Shown in pieces: positions 49,830 through 58,872 of a stretch of 64,000 nucleotides of DNA (positions are counted from its first letter, which is position 1; every line of letters starts with the position of its first letter). Both the position numbers and the translations under genes were made by a program. The notes beneath the pieces are model-generated. The model had not been told where the DNA came from. It did not search any database and worked only from the letters and a program-made list of their open reading frames with translations. The stretch spans positions 310,001-374,000 of the forward strand of contig NZ_JAATVV010000004.1 of NCBI RefSeq assembly GCF_013184775.1. The letters run 5' to 3'. This DNA is from Martelella sp. HB161492 (GTDB taxonomy: Bacteria; Pseudomonadota; Alphaproteobacteria; Rhizobiales; Rhizobiaceae).

Positions 49830-51656
49830 ATGGAACGCAAGCATACGTTCAACTTTGGCTATTTTCTGGTCGCTTTCCTGATCATCATGGCATTTCAGGC
49901 CTGGTTTACCTCGCGCGATTACGCCGAGATCAGCTATTCCGACATGCTCAACTATGTCGACAAGGGCCAGGTCGAATCTGTTGCCATCTCCAACAACACC
50001 ATTCAGGGCACCTTCACCGAGCCGGTCAACAACAAGAAATATTTCGTCACCTATCGCGCCCCGCAGGATCTGGCGGCGGATTTTGATCAGCACAAGGTCA
50101 ACGTCACCGGCGTTCCCGATCACACGCTGCTGCAGAAGATCCTCTCCTGGGTGCTGCCGGTCGTCCTGTTCTTCGGGCTGTGGATCTGGTTCTTCCGCCG
50201 TTTTGCCGAAAAGCAGGGCATGGGCCTTGGCGGCATGATGAATGTCGGCAAGTCAAAGGCGAAGATCTATGTCGAACGCAAGACCGGCGTGACCTTCGAT
50301 GATGTCGCAGGCGCTGAAGAGGCAAAGGCGGAGCTGAAGGAAGTCGTCTCCTTCCTCACCGACCGGGAGAAATACGGCCGTCTGGGCGCCCGCATTCCCA
50401 AGGGCATCCTGCTTGTCGGCCCGCCCGGCACCGGCAAGACGCTGATCGCCAAGGCCGTTGCCGGTGAGGCAGGCGTGACCTTCTTTTCCATTTCCGGCTC
50501 CGAATTCGTGGAGATGTTCGTCGGCGTCGGCGCTGCCCGCGTGCGTGACCTGTTCCAGCAGGCCCGCGAAATGGCGCCCTGCATCATCTTCATCGATGAG
50601 CTCGATGCGCTCGGCCGCGCCCGCAATTCCTTCGGCATGGGCGGCAATGATGAGAAGGAGCAGACGCTCAACCAGCTGCTGGTCGAGCTGGATGGTTTCG
50701 ATCCGGCATCGGGCATCGTGCTTCTGGCGGCAACCAACCGCCCCGAAGTCCTTGACCAGGCGCTGACCCGCGCCGGCCGCTTCGACCGTCAGGTCGTCAT
50801 GGATCGCCCCGACCGCGAGGGCCGCGCTGCAATCGTCTCGGTTCACATGAAAAAGGTCCAGATCGCCGATGATGTCGATGCCGACGAGATTGCCGGCCTT
50901 ACGCCCGGCTTTTCCGGCGCAGATCTCGCCAATCTGGTCAATGAAGCGGCAATCTTCGCCACGCGGCGCGGCGGCGAAACGGTTCATATGGAAGACTTCA
51001 CCCAGGCGGTGGAACGCATCGTTGCCGGCTCGGAGCGGCGCGGCCGCCTGCTCAACAAGGATGAGCGCGAGCGTGTCGCCTATCACGAAATGGGCCACGC
51101 TCTGGCGGCGGCAGCGCTGCCGAAAACCGATCCTGTCCACAAGATCTCGATCATTCCGCGTTCGATCGGCGCACTCGGCTATACGATGCAGCGTCCAACC
51201 GAAGATCGCTTCCTGATCACCGCCAGTGAATTGCGCGACCGCATGGTCGTGCTGCTTGCCGGCCGCGGCGCGGAAGATATCGTCTATGGCGAGATCTCCA
51301 CCGGCGCGTCCGATGATCTGGCCAAGGTGACCGACATTGCCAAGCAATATGTCATGCGCTTCGGCATGGATCCGAAAATCGGCCAGGCTGCCCTTGATGA
51401 GCAGCGTGCGCAATATCTCGGCGCAGCGCCCGGAGCCGGCAAGGCCCGCGATTATTCGGAAGAGACCGCCCGCGAGGTGGACCTTGCGATCCGCAAGCTG
51501 ATCGACGAGGCCTATGAACGGGCCAAGAAGATCCTGGTCGACCGCCGTGACGATCTCGAGCAAGGCGCGAAGATCCTGCTGGACAAGGAAACCATCACGC
51601 CTGACGATTTCCCGCCGCTGGTGCAGCAACCGCTGGCCCAGGCCAAAACCTACTGA
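49830..51656 (+). CDS. ftsH: ATP-dependent zinc metalloprotease FtsH
   Basis: Membrane AAA+ protease of 608 residues for quality control of membrane and some soluble proteins. Two membrane segments (about 9-26 and 100-122) with a periplasmic domain between; Walker [16 protein letters not shown], Walker [13 protein letters not shown], arginine-finger region [11 protein letters not shown], and zinc site HEMGH. GGAG is the ribosome site. The usual rhizobial ftsH follows tilS and is longer at the C-terminus, so this may be a second paralogue; that is an inference. A terminator follows. Confidence 0.95.
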   Translation: MERKHTFNFGYFLVAFLIIMAFQAWFTSRDYAEISYSDMLNYVDKGQVESVAISNNTIQGTFTEPVNNKKYFVTYRAPQDLAADFDQHKVNVTGVPDHTLLQKILSWVLPVVLFFGLWIWFFRRFAEKQGMGLGGMMNVGKSKAKIYVERKTGVTFDDVAGAEEAKAELKEVVSFLTDREKYGRLGARIPKGILLVGPPGTGKTLIAKAVAGEAGVTFFSISGSEFVEMFVGVGAARVRDLFQQAREMAPCIIFIDELDALGRARNSFGMGGNDEKEQTLNQLLVELDGFDPASGIVLLAATNRPEVLDQALTRAGRFDRQVVMDRPDREGRAAIVSVHMKKVQIADDVDADEIAGLTPGFSGADLANLVNEAAIFATRRGGETVHMEDFTQAVERIVAGSERRGRLLNKDERERVAYHEMGHALAAAALPKTDPVHKISIIPRSIGALGYTMQRPTEDRFLITASELRDRMVVLLAGRGAEDIVYGEISTGASDDLAKVTDIAKQYVMRFGMDPKIGQAALDEQRAQYLGAAPGAGKARDYSEETAREVDLAIRKLIDEAYERAKKILVDRRDDLEQGAKILLDKETITPDDFPPLVQQPLAQAKTY

Positions 51657-51675
51657 GGCAACAGAAGAGAAAACA

Positions 51676-51704
51676 AGGCCCGGCCCGCAAGGCGCCGGGC
51701 CTTT
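51676..51704. terminator. Terminator between ftsH and the diguanylate cyclase gene
   Basis: AGGCCCGGC pairs with GCCGGGCCT around a nine-base loop, followed by TTTCTCTTT on the plus strand. It lies 20 bases after ftsH and between convergent genes, so it may serve both. Confidence 0.85.
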
Positions 51705-51734
51705 CTCTTTCGCCTCACCTGAATGAAAGCGCTG

Positions 51735-52835
51735 TCATGCAGCACGGGACTGATAGAAGATCTCGGACCTGTTCCGCCCGCCGGATTTGGCTCTGTAAAG
51801 CGCCTCGTCGGCTTTCTTGATAACCGCGTCGAGATTGAGGTCACAGGTTGAAAAGCAGGCAACTCCTGCACTGATCGTGGCATTGATGCTGCGATCCTGA
51901 TAGGCGATGGTAAGAGCGGCGATTTTCTGGCGCACGGTTTCCGCCAGTCCATAAGCCCCTTCAGCGCTTGCGCCCGGCAGGACAACCAGGATCTCCTCGC
52001 CGCCATAGCGGGCGACAAAATCGCTGTGGCGAACGCTATTGCGGATCGTGGTCGCCACCGCGCTCAAGACGACATCACCGGCATCGTGGCCAAATGTGTC
52101 GTTGACCGCCTTGAAGTGATCCAGATCGAACATCACGACCGCATAGACGTCGCCCGCCATCCCGACATGCAGGGCATTGCTTTTGCCGAAAGCCTCCAGC
52201 GCCCGGCGATTGGCAAGCTTGGTCAGGGGATCGCGTTCTGCCGCCGCCTGAAGCGCGACGAAACGATCATGATGATTGAGTTCATAGGCCAGCGCCGAGC
52301 CCAGCAGGACGACGCCAGCGAAGTTCAGCACCACGACATGCGGCCCCGTTGCGAAGAGGGCAGCGGCCGCCACATCCCTTGGCAGAAGCGCATAGGCAAA
52401 AAGATATAGCGGTGTGAGCAGGCCGAGCTGAATAAGACCGCGCATGTCCAGCCGGTTGCTCAGGCCATAGCGAAAGGCAAGGCCGATACCGCCGGAAACG
52501 GCAATGCCGAGGAGACCTGCATGAACGCCAGCACCCCCGATATATATACGTGTCAGCGCTGCCATCGCCATGCTGACAAAAGCCGCCATGGGTCCGCCAA
52601 AGGGTGCCGCAAGCACCAGCATGACAGCACGCGTGTCAATCAGGACGCCTGGTGAAAAGACCGATGGATAAACCATGGCCGCCATGGCGCCGAAGCCGAA
52701 TAGCAGGCCGAGAATCACACTGTTCGGCCGTTTCTGATGCGATTTTCTCAGCAGCAGAGAGAAGACCAGCACCACGAGAGCGGCCAGGCCCAGACCGGAC
52801 AGAAGATGTGACAACACGTCAAGAAAGCGGGACAT
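51735..52835 (-). CDS. Membrane diguanylate cyclase (5TMR-LYT plus GGDEF)
   Basis: Signalling protein of 366 residues making cyclic di-GMP. The N-terminal half (about 12-185) has six hydrophobic segments, with VYPSVFSPGVLIDTRAVMLV and GGPMAAFVSMAMAALTRIYI typical of 5TM receptors of the LytS/YhcK type. The GGDEF domain (about 198-362) has DPLTKLANRRAL, FDLDHFKAVNDTFGH and the catalytic GGEE at 278-281. The inhibitory site RHSD at 269-272 is five residues upstream, so product inhibition is expected. Convergent with ftsH. Confidence 0.92.
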   Translation of the reverse strand: MSRFLDVLSHLLSGLGLAALVVLVFSLLLRKSHQKRPNSVILGLLFGFGAMAAMVYPSVFSPGVLIDTRAVMLVLAAPFGGPMAAFVSMAMAALTRIYIGGAGVHAGLLGIAVSGGIGLAFRYGLSNRLDMRGLIQLGLLTPLYLFAYALLPRDVAAAALFATGPHVVVLNFAGVVLLGSALAYELNHHDRFVALQAAAERDPLTKLANRRALEAFGKSNALHVGMAGDVYAVVMFDLDHFKAVNDTFGHDAGDVVLSAVATTIRNSVRHSDFVARYGGEEILVVLPGASAEGAYGLAETVRQKIAALTIAYQDRSINATISAGVACFSTCDLNLDAVIKKADEALYRAKSGGRNRSEIFYQSRAA

Positions 52836-53337
52836 CGTTACGGCCCTCAGCTATCGGGTTAAAAACGGCAACAGCGAACATGCGACGGGAAGAGCCGCTG
52901 TTGCATTGCGCGGGCGCGGGGAAAACCCGGTGAACACCGAAAATATGCACAGTTTCCATGTCTCCTTCCCGCATCTGACGGCCCTCCCAAACGGCACCTT
53001 CAGGCCATCATGACCGAAAGCGGCTCATTCCGTAATCCTGTCTGCCCGCCTCATGTCAGGGCTTGCACGTTATGATTTCACTGGCTGAAACTGATGCGCC
53101 CGTCAATTAGTACCGTCAATATGCTTTTGGTATATGCCCTTGTCTCAATCGGACAGATCGCGCAGACAAAAGCAGTAGGCCAAATCGATTTGAGTGATGA
53201 CGATCATCCAAAAGCGTCAGTTCCTCCTTTCAAACAACAGATTTTGTTCGGCTTTGCGCTTTACAAAGGCCTAAGCCTGTCGCATCCATGTCGCAGATTT
53301 GCCGGATGATCGAACATTGTCTCGAGGAAGGGAACCA
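52836..53337. other. Divergent intergenic region before pfp
   Basis: About 500 bases between the diguanylate cyclase start and pfp. One 71-codon frame (53094-53309) has no ribosome site or recognisable features. No RNA gene, repeat or clear operator seen. Part of it (53090-53270) is less GC-rich than the flanking genes and probably carries the pfp promoter. Confidence 0.5.
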
Positions 53338-54552
53338 ATGACGAAGCACAAGGTCGCCATGCTCACCGCCGGGGGACTTGCCCCGTGTCTTTCATCCGCT
53401 GTCGGAGGATTGATCGAACGCTATTCCGACCTCTCTCCTGAAACCGAGATCATTGCCTACCGCTCCGGCTATGCCGGCCTTCTGACCGGAGACAGCTTCA
53501 CCGTGACCGCAGCCATGCGCGAAAAGGCGCATCTGCTTCACAAATTCGGTGGCTCGCCGATCGGCAACAGCCGCGTCAAGCTCACCAATGTCAAGGACTG
53601 CGTCAAGCGCGGCCTGGTTCAGGAGGGTGATGTTCCGCTGCAAGTCGCGGCAGAGCGCCTTGCAAGGGATGGCGTCACAATTCTGCATACGATCGGCGGC
53701 GACGACACCAATACCACGGCCGCCGACCTTGCTGCCTATCTGAAGGAGAACGGTTATGACCTGACCGTTGTCGGCCTGCCAAAGACAGTCGACAATGATG
53801 TCAAGCCGATCCGCCAGACGCTCGGCGCCTGGACGGCGGCCGAATATGGCGCACTGTTCTTCGACAATGTTTCCAATGAACAGAGCGCCGCACCGGGAAC
53901 ACTGGTCATTCACGAGGTCATGGGCCGCAACTGCGGCTGGCTGACCGCTGCCACGGCCCGTTCCTATCTCGATCGCATTCGCCCGGTTGAATATGTCGAT
54001 GGCATGCTGATGGGCCCGGCCCTGAAGATGATCGACGGCGTCTACCTGCCGGAAATGGCCTTCGATCTCGACAAAGAAGCCGAACGGCTGAAAAAGGTCA
54101 TGGCTGAAAACGGCACGGTCTCGCTGTTCGTCTCGGAAGGCGCCTGCCTGGACGCCATCGTGGCGGAGCGCGAAGCGGCTGGTGCTGAAGTGACCCGCGA
54201 TGCCTTCGGCCACGTCAAGCTGGACAAGATCAATGTCGGCGACTGGTTCGCCAAGCAGTTCGCCGCCATTCTCGGCGCCGAACGCGCTCTGGTGCAGAAG
54301 TCCGGCTATTTCGCCCGCTCAGCGCCGGCCAACAGCGACGACCTGAGGCTTATTCATTCCATGGTCGACCTCGCGGTCGAAAGCGCCATGGAAGGCGTTT
54401 CCGGTGTGACCGGCCATGACGTAGAAAACAATGGACGGTTGAGAGCCATCGAGTTTCCCCGTATCAAGGGCGGCGGTCACTTCGATCTGAACACGCCATG
54501 GTTCGGTGATGTGATGGCCGAAATCGGCCAGGATTTCTCAGCTGCCGATTGA
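53338..54552 (+). CDS. pfp: Pyrophosphate-dependent phosphofructokinase
   Basis: Enzyme of 404 residues interconverting fructose 6-phosphate and fructose 1,6-bisphosphate with pyrophosphate. IGGDDTNTTA (120-124 GGDDT) has Asp where ATP enzymes have Gly, and PKTVDND (148-154) has Lys where ATP enzymes have Gly; both are established markers of pyrophosphate use. The reaction is reversible and can serve gluconeogenesis. GAGGAAGGG lies before the ATG at 53338; 13 upstream codons are not needed. Confidence 0.93.
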   Translation: MTKHKVAMLTAGGLAPCLSSAVGGLIERYSDLSPETEIIAYRSGYAGLLTGDSFTVTAAMREKAHLLHKFGGSPIGNSRVKLTNVKDCVKRGLVQEGDVPLQVAAERLARDGVTILHTIGGDDTNTTAADLAAYLKENGYDLTVVGLPKTVDNDVKPIRQTLGAWTAAEYGALFFDNVSNEQSAAPGTLVIHEVMGRNCGWLTAATARSYLDRIRPVEYVDGMLMGPALKMIDGVYLPEMAFDLDKEAERLKKVMAENGTVSLFVSEGACLDAIVAEREAAGAEVTRDAFGHVKLDKINVGDWFAKQFAAILGAERALVQKSGYFARSAPANSDDLRLIHSMVDLAVESAMEGVSGVTGHDVENNGRLRAIEFPRIKGGGHFDLNTPWFGDVMAEIGQDFSAAD

Positions 54553-54606
54553 CGTTTACGTGGCCCGGCGCTTTTATGTCCGGACGCGATGGAGGAGCAC
54601 GCTTTG

Positions 54607-55236
54607 ATGCTTCAAATCATGGCTGCTTTCGCCCTGCTGCTGGTGGTGACAGCTGCCCTGCCCTCGCGCGGCGTCATCGACGTCGCGCGCTTCCAGTCAG
54701 AACGGGGGCTCCGTGTGAGCCTGCCGGTGAGCGTTGTTGTGCTGTTCGTCCGGCTTGGCGCCATTGCGATCGGCATTGCTGGCGTTTCCCTGTTTCTTTC
54801 TGCCATGCCGGATGGATTGATGCTGGCGAAATATGTTGCCGGCGCTTTCGTGCTGTTGACGGTGGTGAAGCAGCTGTTGGCGCTTCGCAAACCGCTGGCC
54901 CTCGCCGACAATGACAATATGCCCGAGCGGTCGATCATCGGGATTTTGCGCTTCACCCTTGCTCGAACCCGCTTTTCCACCGAAATCCTGCTCGGGCTTT
55001 CGCTGATTGCGCTCGTGGTGCCAGCCACACCGATGACCCGCCAGGCAAGCCTGTCCATTGCCCTGATAAGCGTTGCGGTCATGATCGTGGTTCTTGCCGC
55101 CTACACCCTGTTTTCCCAGCGGTTTTTAGGACTGCTTGCACGCCCGCGCAGCCAGGCGCGCAAGGAGCGGATCGAGAAGCTCCTGTCGTCCGGCCTGCCG
55201 CGTGTCTCCGCCCGTTTCCGCCGGAACGCCGCTTAG
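54607..55236 (+). CDS. Multi-spanning membrane protein, function not recognised
   Basis: Protein of 209 residues with hydrophobic segments at about 3-20, 40-65, 72-90, 125-145 and 150-172, and a strongly basic tail (RPRSQARKERIEKLL). The layout and loop with NDNMPERS faintly recall the LysE/MgtC-size transporters, but no family motif could be confirmed. The ATG at 54607 has GGAGGAG at suitable distance; an ATG at 54589 in frame has none. It lies between pfp and btaA on the same strand, 123 bases before the btaA region, and might be linked to either. Confidence 0.65.
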   Translation: MLQIMAAFALLLVVTAALPSRGVIDVARFQSERGLRVSLPVSVVVLFVRLGAIAIGIAGVSLFLSAMPDGLMLAKYVAGAFVLLTVVKQLLALRKPLALADNDNMPERSIIGILRFTLARTRFSTEILLGLSLIALVVPATPMTRQASLSIALISVAVMIVVLAAYTLFSQRFLGLLARPRSQARKERIEKLLSSGLPRVSARFRRNAA

Positions 55237-55255
55237 TCCCCACCCTTTCGCCTGT

Positions 55256-55262
55256 CTGTCAT
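55256..55262 (+). promoter_or_regulatory. Possible PHO-box half site upstream of btaA
   Basis: CTGTCAT is a perfect half of the PhoB site; the expected second half 11 bases downstream (CTTTTGC) matches in three of seven places only. Weak, but btaA-btaB are phosphate-starvation genes in Sinorhizobium meliloti. Confidence 0.25.
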
Positions 55263-55373
55263 CAAGCTTTTGCAAAGCGCGATTAACCACGGAACAACCG
55301 GCGGTCGAGCCTCTGGATCGAACCTCGCCGCCGGAGGTCTGACCGCGCTTTTCGAAGGATGGGGCTTTACCGC

Positions 55374-56615
55374 ATGAAGGCACAAGAGACCGGGGCCGGA
55401 TACAAGCGGCCACTCGACAAATCACTGCTCCAGCACCGTCCGTTATCGCGGGAAGGTCTGTCCGAGCGCCTGTTCGGCCTGATGTTCTCCGGCCTCGTCT
55501 ATCCGCAGATATGGGAAGATCCTGCCGTCGACATCGCCGCCATGGCACTTGAGAGCCACCACCGCATCGTCACCATCGGCTCGGGTGGCTGCAACATGCT
55601 CGCCTATCTGACCCGCATGCCGGAGCGGATCGATGTCGTCGACCTCAATCCGCATCACATCGCGCTCAATCAGCTGAAGCTGGCAGCTTTCCGCCACCTG
55701 CCCGACCACGCTGCCGTGCTGCGTCTGTTCGGCAATGGCGAAAAGGGCAGCGCATCTGACTACGACCGCTACATCGCCCCGCACCTCGCACCGGAAATCC
55801 GGCGCTACTGGGAGGGACGCGACGGGCTTGGACGCCGCCGCATCACCGTCTTCGAGCGCAATATCTATCGCACCGGCCTGCTCGGTCATTTCATCGGCGC
55901 CGGCCATGTGATCGCGCGGCTCTACGGTGTCAGGATTGCGGATCTGACCGAGACCCGTTCGCTGCGCGAACAACGACGCTTCTTCGACGAGCACATCGCT
56001 CCGCTGTTCGACAAGCCGTTGATCCGCTGGTCGACCGCCCGCAAGGCCTCGCTGTTCGGCCTCGGCATTCCGCCGCGTCAATATGACGAGCTGGTCCGCG
56101 AAAGCATTGACGGAACACTGGCGCCGGTTCTGCGTCAAAGGCTGGAGAAACTCGCCTGCCAGTTTCCCCTGCGCGAGAACTACTTTGCCTGGCAGGCCTT
56201 CGCGCGGCGCTATCCCGATGACGAGACAAGCGCCATGCCGCTCTATCTTCAGCGGGAGGCATTTGAGACCATTCAGAGCCATGTCCGCCGGGTCACCGTC
56301 AACCACGTCAATTTCACCGATTTCCTGACCGGCAAGAACGTGAATTCCATCGACCGCTATGTGCTGCTCGATGCGCAGGACTGGATGAATGACGAACAGC
56401 TGCAAGCGCTCTGGCGCGAAATCGACCGCACGGCGAGACCGGCCGCGCGCGTGATATTCCGCACCGCCGCAGCCGAAAGCATCATCACCGGGCGTCTGCC
56501 AGCCGATATCGAGGCGCGCTGGTCCTATCTCGCCCAGACCTCAGAAGAACTCGGCATGCTTGACCGCTCGGCAATCTATGGCGGCTTCCACATTTACGAG
56601 CGAAACGTCGCATGA
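55374..56615 (+). CDS. btaA: S-adenosylmethionine:diacylglycerol 3-amino-3-carboxypropyl transferase
   Basis: First enzyme of betaine-lipid (DGTS) synthesis: moves the aminocarboxypropyl group of SAM onto diacylglycerol. 413 residues of the DUF3419/BtaA family. Visible are LFGLMFSGLVYPQIWEDPAV, the SAM-fold loop IVTIGSGGCNMLAYL followed by DVVDLNPHHIALNQLKLAAF, and VNHVNFTDFLTGKNVNSIDR. Identification is strengthened by btaB overlapping its end by four bases. An ATG five codons earlier (55359) is an alternative start. Replaces phospholipids when phosphate is scarce. Confidence 0.93.
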   Translation: MKAQETGAGYKRPLDKSLLQHRPLSREGLSERLFGLMFSGLVYPQIWEDPAVDIAAMALESHHRIVTIGSGGCNMLAYLTRMPERIDVVDLNPHHIALNQLKLAAFRHLPDHAAVLRLFGNGEKGSASDYDRYIAPHLAPEIRRYWEGRDGLGRRRITVFERNIYRTGLLGHFIGAGHVIARLYGVRIADLTETRSLREQRRFFDEHIAPLFDKPLIRWSTARKASLFGLGIPPRQYDELVRESIDGTLAPVLRQRLEKLACQFPLRENYFAWQAFARRYPDDETSAMPLYLQREAFETIQSHVRRVTVNHVNFTDFLTGKNVNSIDRYVLLDAQDWMNDEQLQALWREIDRTARPAARVIFRTAAAESIITGRLPADIEARWSYLAQTSEELGMLDRSAIYGGFHIYERNVA

Positions 56616-57265
56616 GCGGTGCAGCGACCAGCCATGCTGCGGCAATGGACGCGATGTACCGCTATCAGCGCCATATCTATGATCTGACGCGCAAATATTA
56701 CCTGTTCGGACGCGACCGGATGATCGACGGACTCGCGGTCAAGCCCGGCATGAGCCTCCTCGAACTGGGCTGCGGCACGGGACGCAACCTCAAGCGTGCC
56801 TCGCAGCGCTTTCCAGATGCGGCACTTTTCGGCCTCGACATCTCCGAGGAAATGCTGGCATCGGCGCGGCGCAGCTTCCGGCGGGACAGCCGTATGCCAC
56901 TATTCAAGGCGGGCGATGCAACCGCCTTTCAGCCCGGAGACTTCGACCGTTCGGGCTTTGACCGCATCATGATTGCCTATGCGCTTTCGATGATCCCCGA
57001 CTGGGAGCTGGCGATCGAACGCGGCATGGAAGCGCTGCAGCCTGGCGGCGCGCTGCACATTGTCGACTTCGGCCAGCAGGAACAGCTGCCGCGCTGGTTC
57101 CACCACGGCCTCACCGCCTGGCTCGACAAATTTCATGTGACGCCACGCCATAACCTTGAGGCCGTCCTGGAACAGGTTGCCCGTCGCCACCTTGCCAGCC
57201 TGGAATTCCGGTCAATAAACCGTGGATATGCCTGGCTTGCGGTTCTGCGTCTTCCGGCCCCATGA
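56612..57265 (+). CDS. btaB: Diacylglyceryl-homoserine N-methyltransferase
   Basis: Second enzyme of betaine-lipid synthesis: methylates the amino group of diacylglyceryl-homoserine three times. 217 residues of the class I methyltransferase fold. YRYQRHIYDLTRKYYLFGRD near the N-terminus is characteristic, the SAM loop is LELGCGTGRN at 50-59, and GLDISEEMLASARRSFRR follows. Its ATG overlaps the btaA stop (ATGA), so the two are translated together. Confidence 0.93.
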   Translation: MSGAATSHAAAMDAMYRYQRHIYDLTRKYYLFGRDRMIDGLAVKPGMSLLELGCGTGRNLKRASQRFPDAALFGLDISEEMLASARRSFRRDSRMPLFKAGDATAFQPGDFDRSGFDRIMIAYALSMIPDWELAIERGMEALQPGGALHIVDFGQQEQLPRWFHHGLTAWLDKFHVTPRHNLEAVLEQVARRHLASLEFRSINRGYAWLAVLRLPAP

Positions 57266-57374
57266 ATTGGACGCATTCCGGCTTTTAATGAAAGCTTAGG
57301 CTGTGCGGGCTAGGCTCTGCATCTATGTGGCAGCGCGTCCCGCCGCCCCACGAAGCAGCGTTGAGGAGACATTG

Positions 57375-58568
57375 ATGCTTTCGAACCATACCCGGGCCTT
57401 GCTTCTGGCGGCCGGACTTTCGACTTTCGCCGCAGGCTCGGCGCTTGCCGCAAACCAGTGCGGCGCCCCTCTTCCCACCTTCCTGTCCGGCGTGAAGGCC
57501 GAGGCTGTCGCCATGGGCCTGTCGCCCGCAGCAGCGGACACAACCCTTTCAGGCGCCTCGATCAGCAGCAAGGTGCTGAGCATGGACCGCGCCCAGGGCG
57601 TGTTCAAGCAGACCTTCCTTGAGTTTTCGTCCCGCACGGCCAGCCAGGCACGCCTGACCAAGGGCAAGCAGCTGATCCAGAAATATGCCAGCACCTTTGA
57701 CCGCGCGAACCGTGAATTCGGCGTCCCGCCCGGCGTTCTGACGGCATTCTGGGCGATGGAAACCGATTTCGGCGCCGTACAGGGCAACTTCAATACCCGC
57801 GACGCGCTTGTCACCCTTTCCCATGATTGCCGCCGTCCCGAAATCTTCCGGCCGCAGCTTCTCGCTCTGGTCGAAATGACCCAGCACGGCGATTTCGACC
57901 CGTCGACGGAGACCGGCGCCTGGGCCGGTGAGCTTGGCCAGGTGCAGATGCTGCCGCGCGATATCATCGAATTTGGCATTGACGGCGATGGCGATGGCCA
58001 TGTCCGGGTCAAGGAGAGCGCGCCCGATGCACTGCTGACGGCTGCAAACTATCTGAAAAGCCTGGGCTGGCGTGCGGGCGAACCCTGGTTGCAGGAGGTG
58101 ACGCTGCCGCAGAACCTGCCCTGGGACAAGACCGGCTTTGGCGGCGGCCTCAGCGCCGGCGACTGGTTCAAGCTGGGCGTGTCGCCGCGCGATGGCAACA
58201 CCAAGTTCGGCGGTCTGCCCACGGCACTGCTGCTGCCGCAGGGCCGCTACGGACCGGCTTTCCTCGCTTATCCGAACTTCGACGTCTATCTGCAGTGGAA
58301 CCAGTCCTTCATCTACACGACCTCGGTCGCCTATTTCGCCACCCGCTTTCAGGGGGCGCCCGCCTATAGCGCCGGCAAGCCGGAGCCTGGCCTTACGGAC
58401 GCGCAGATGAAGAAACTCCAGTCGATACTCGCGGCCAAGGGCTACGATGTCGGTGCCATCGACGGCATCCTCGGCTCCGGCACGCGTGATGCCGTGCGCC
58501 AGGAACAGGCCCGCCTCGGCCTGCCTGCCGATGGCTGGCCGACCTCCGCGCTGCTGAACGCCTACTGA
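57375..58568 (+). CDS. mltB: Lytic murein transglycosylase (MltB family)
   Basis: Periplasmic wall-cleaving enzyme of 397 residues. Signal peptide with cleavage near ALA (about 26). The catalytic glutamate sits in AFWAMETDFGAVQGN; ELGQVQMLPRD and the calcium-loop-like IDGDGDGHVRVKESAPDAL are typical of family GH103. A C-terminal peptidoglycan-binding domain (LTDAQMKKLQSILAAKGYDV and so on) spans about 332-395. No lipobox, so soluble. GAGGAGACATTG precedes the ATG at 57375. A terminator follows. Confidence 0.93.
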   Translation: MLSNHTRALLLAAGLSTFAAGSALAANQCGAPLPTFLSGVKAEAVAMGLSPAAADTTLSGASISSKVLSMDRAQGVFKQTFLEFSSRTASQARLTKGKQLIQKYASTFDRANREFGVPPGVLTAFWAMETDFGAVQGNFNTRDALVTLSHDCRRPEIFRPQLLALVEMTQHGDFDPSTETGAWAGELGQVQMLPRDIIEFGIDGDGDGHVRVKESAPDALLTAANYLKSLGWRAGEPWLQEVTLPQNLPWDKTGFGGGLSAGDWFKLGVSPRDGNTKFGGLPTALLLPQGRYGPAFLAYPNFDVYLQWNQSFIYTTSVAYFATRFQGAPAYSAGKPEPGLTDAQMKKLQSILAAKGYDVGAIDGILGSGTRDAVRQEQARLGLPADGWPTSALLNAY

Positions 58569-58588
58569 TCCGAGAATAGCAAAGTAAA

Positions 58589-58619
58589 AAAACGCGCGGT
58601 CCCCGGGGCCGCGCGTTTT
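58589..58619 (+). terminator. Terminator of mltB
   Basis: AAAACGCGCGG pairs with CCGCGCGTTTT around a GC-rich loop; 20 bases after the mltB stop. Symmetric A and T runs allow function from both sides. Confidence 0.85.
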
Positions 58620-58647
58620 GCTATCTGCTTTGTCTCACAATGCAAAA

Positions 58648-58665
58648 CGCCACCCGAAGGCGGCG
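58648..58665 (-). terminator. UUCG hairpin, distal copy (terminator-like for prfB)
   Basis: On the minus strand CGCCGCC-TTCG-GGTGGCG followed by TTTT. Seven-bp stem with one G-U pair and a stable UUCG tetraloop. Nearly identical to the copy at 58873. Confidence 0.6.
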
Positions 58666-58728
58666 ACAGACGGCTGACAAAGTCATTCAACTTGTCTGTT
58701 TGGGGTGAAATAGCCATCGCCTCCGTCG

Positions 58729-58840
58729 TCATCCCCGTGCTTGTCACGGGGATCCATATTCTTAAGGATTTGAACAAGCAGAGTCTTTCGACGCGCGGAC
58801 GCGCGCCGTCTGGATGCCTGTGACAAGCACAGCCATGACT
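58729..58840. repeat. Palindromic intergenic repeat element (about 112 bp)
   Basis: The left end 58729-58757 and the right end 58812-58840 are imperfect inverted copies of a 29-base sequence (pattern GTCAT-N2-C-N-GTGCTTGTCAC), and each end is itself a palindrome. The left arm alone forms a CCCCGTG-CTTGT-CACGGGG hairpin. This layout resembles the non-coding palindromic repeats found in many copies between genes in rhizobia; copy number cannot be judged from one window. Confidence 0.65.
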
Positions 58841-58872
58841 TTAGAGAAGGGGCTAGGGTTTGTCAGCAATCT

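Noticed and set aside
53094-53309. 71-codon open frame upstream of pfp
   Set aside because: No ribosome site, runs into the pfp leader, and its composition does not look like a protein of this genome.
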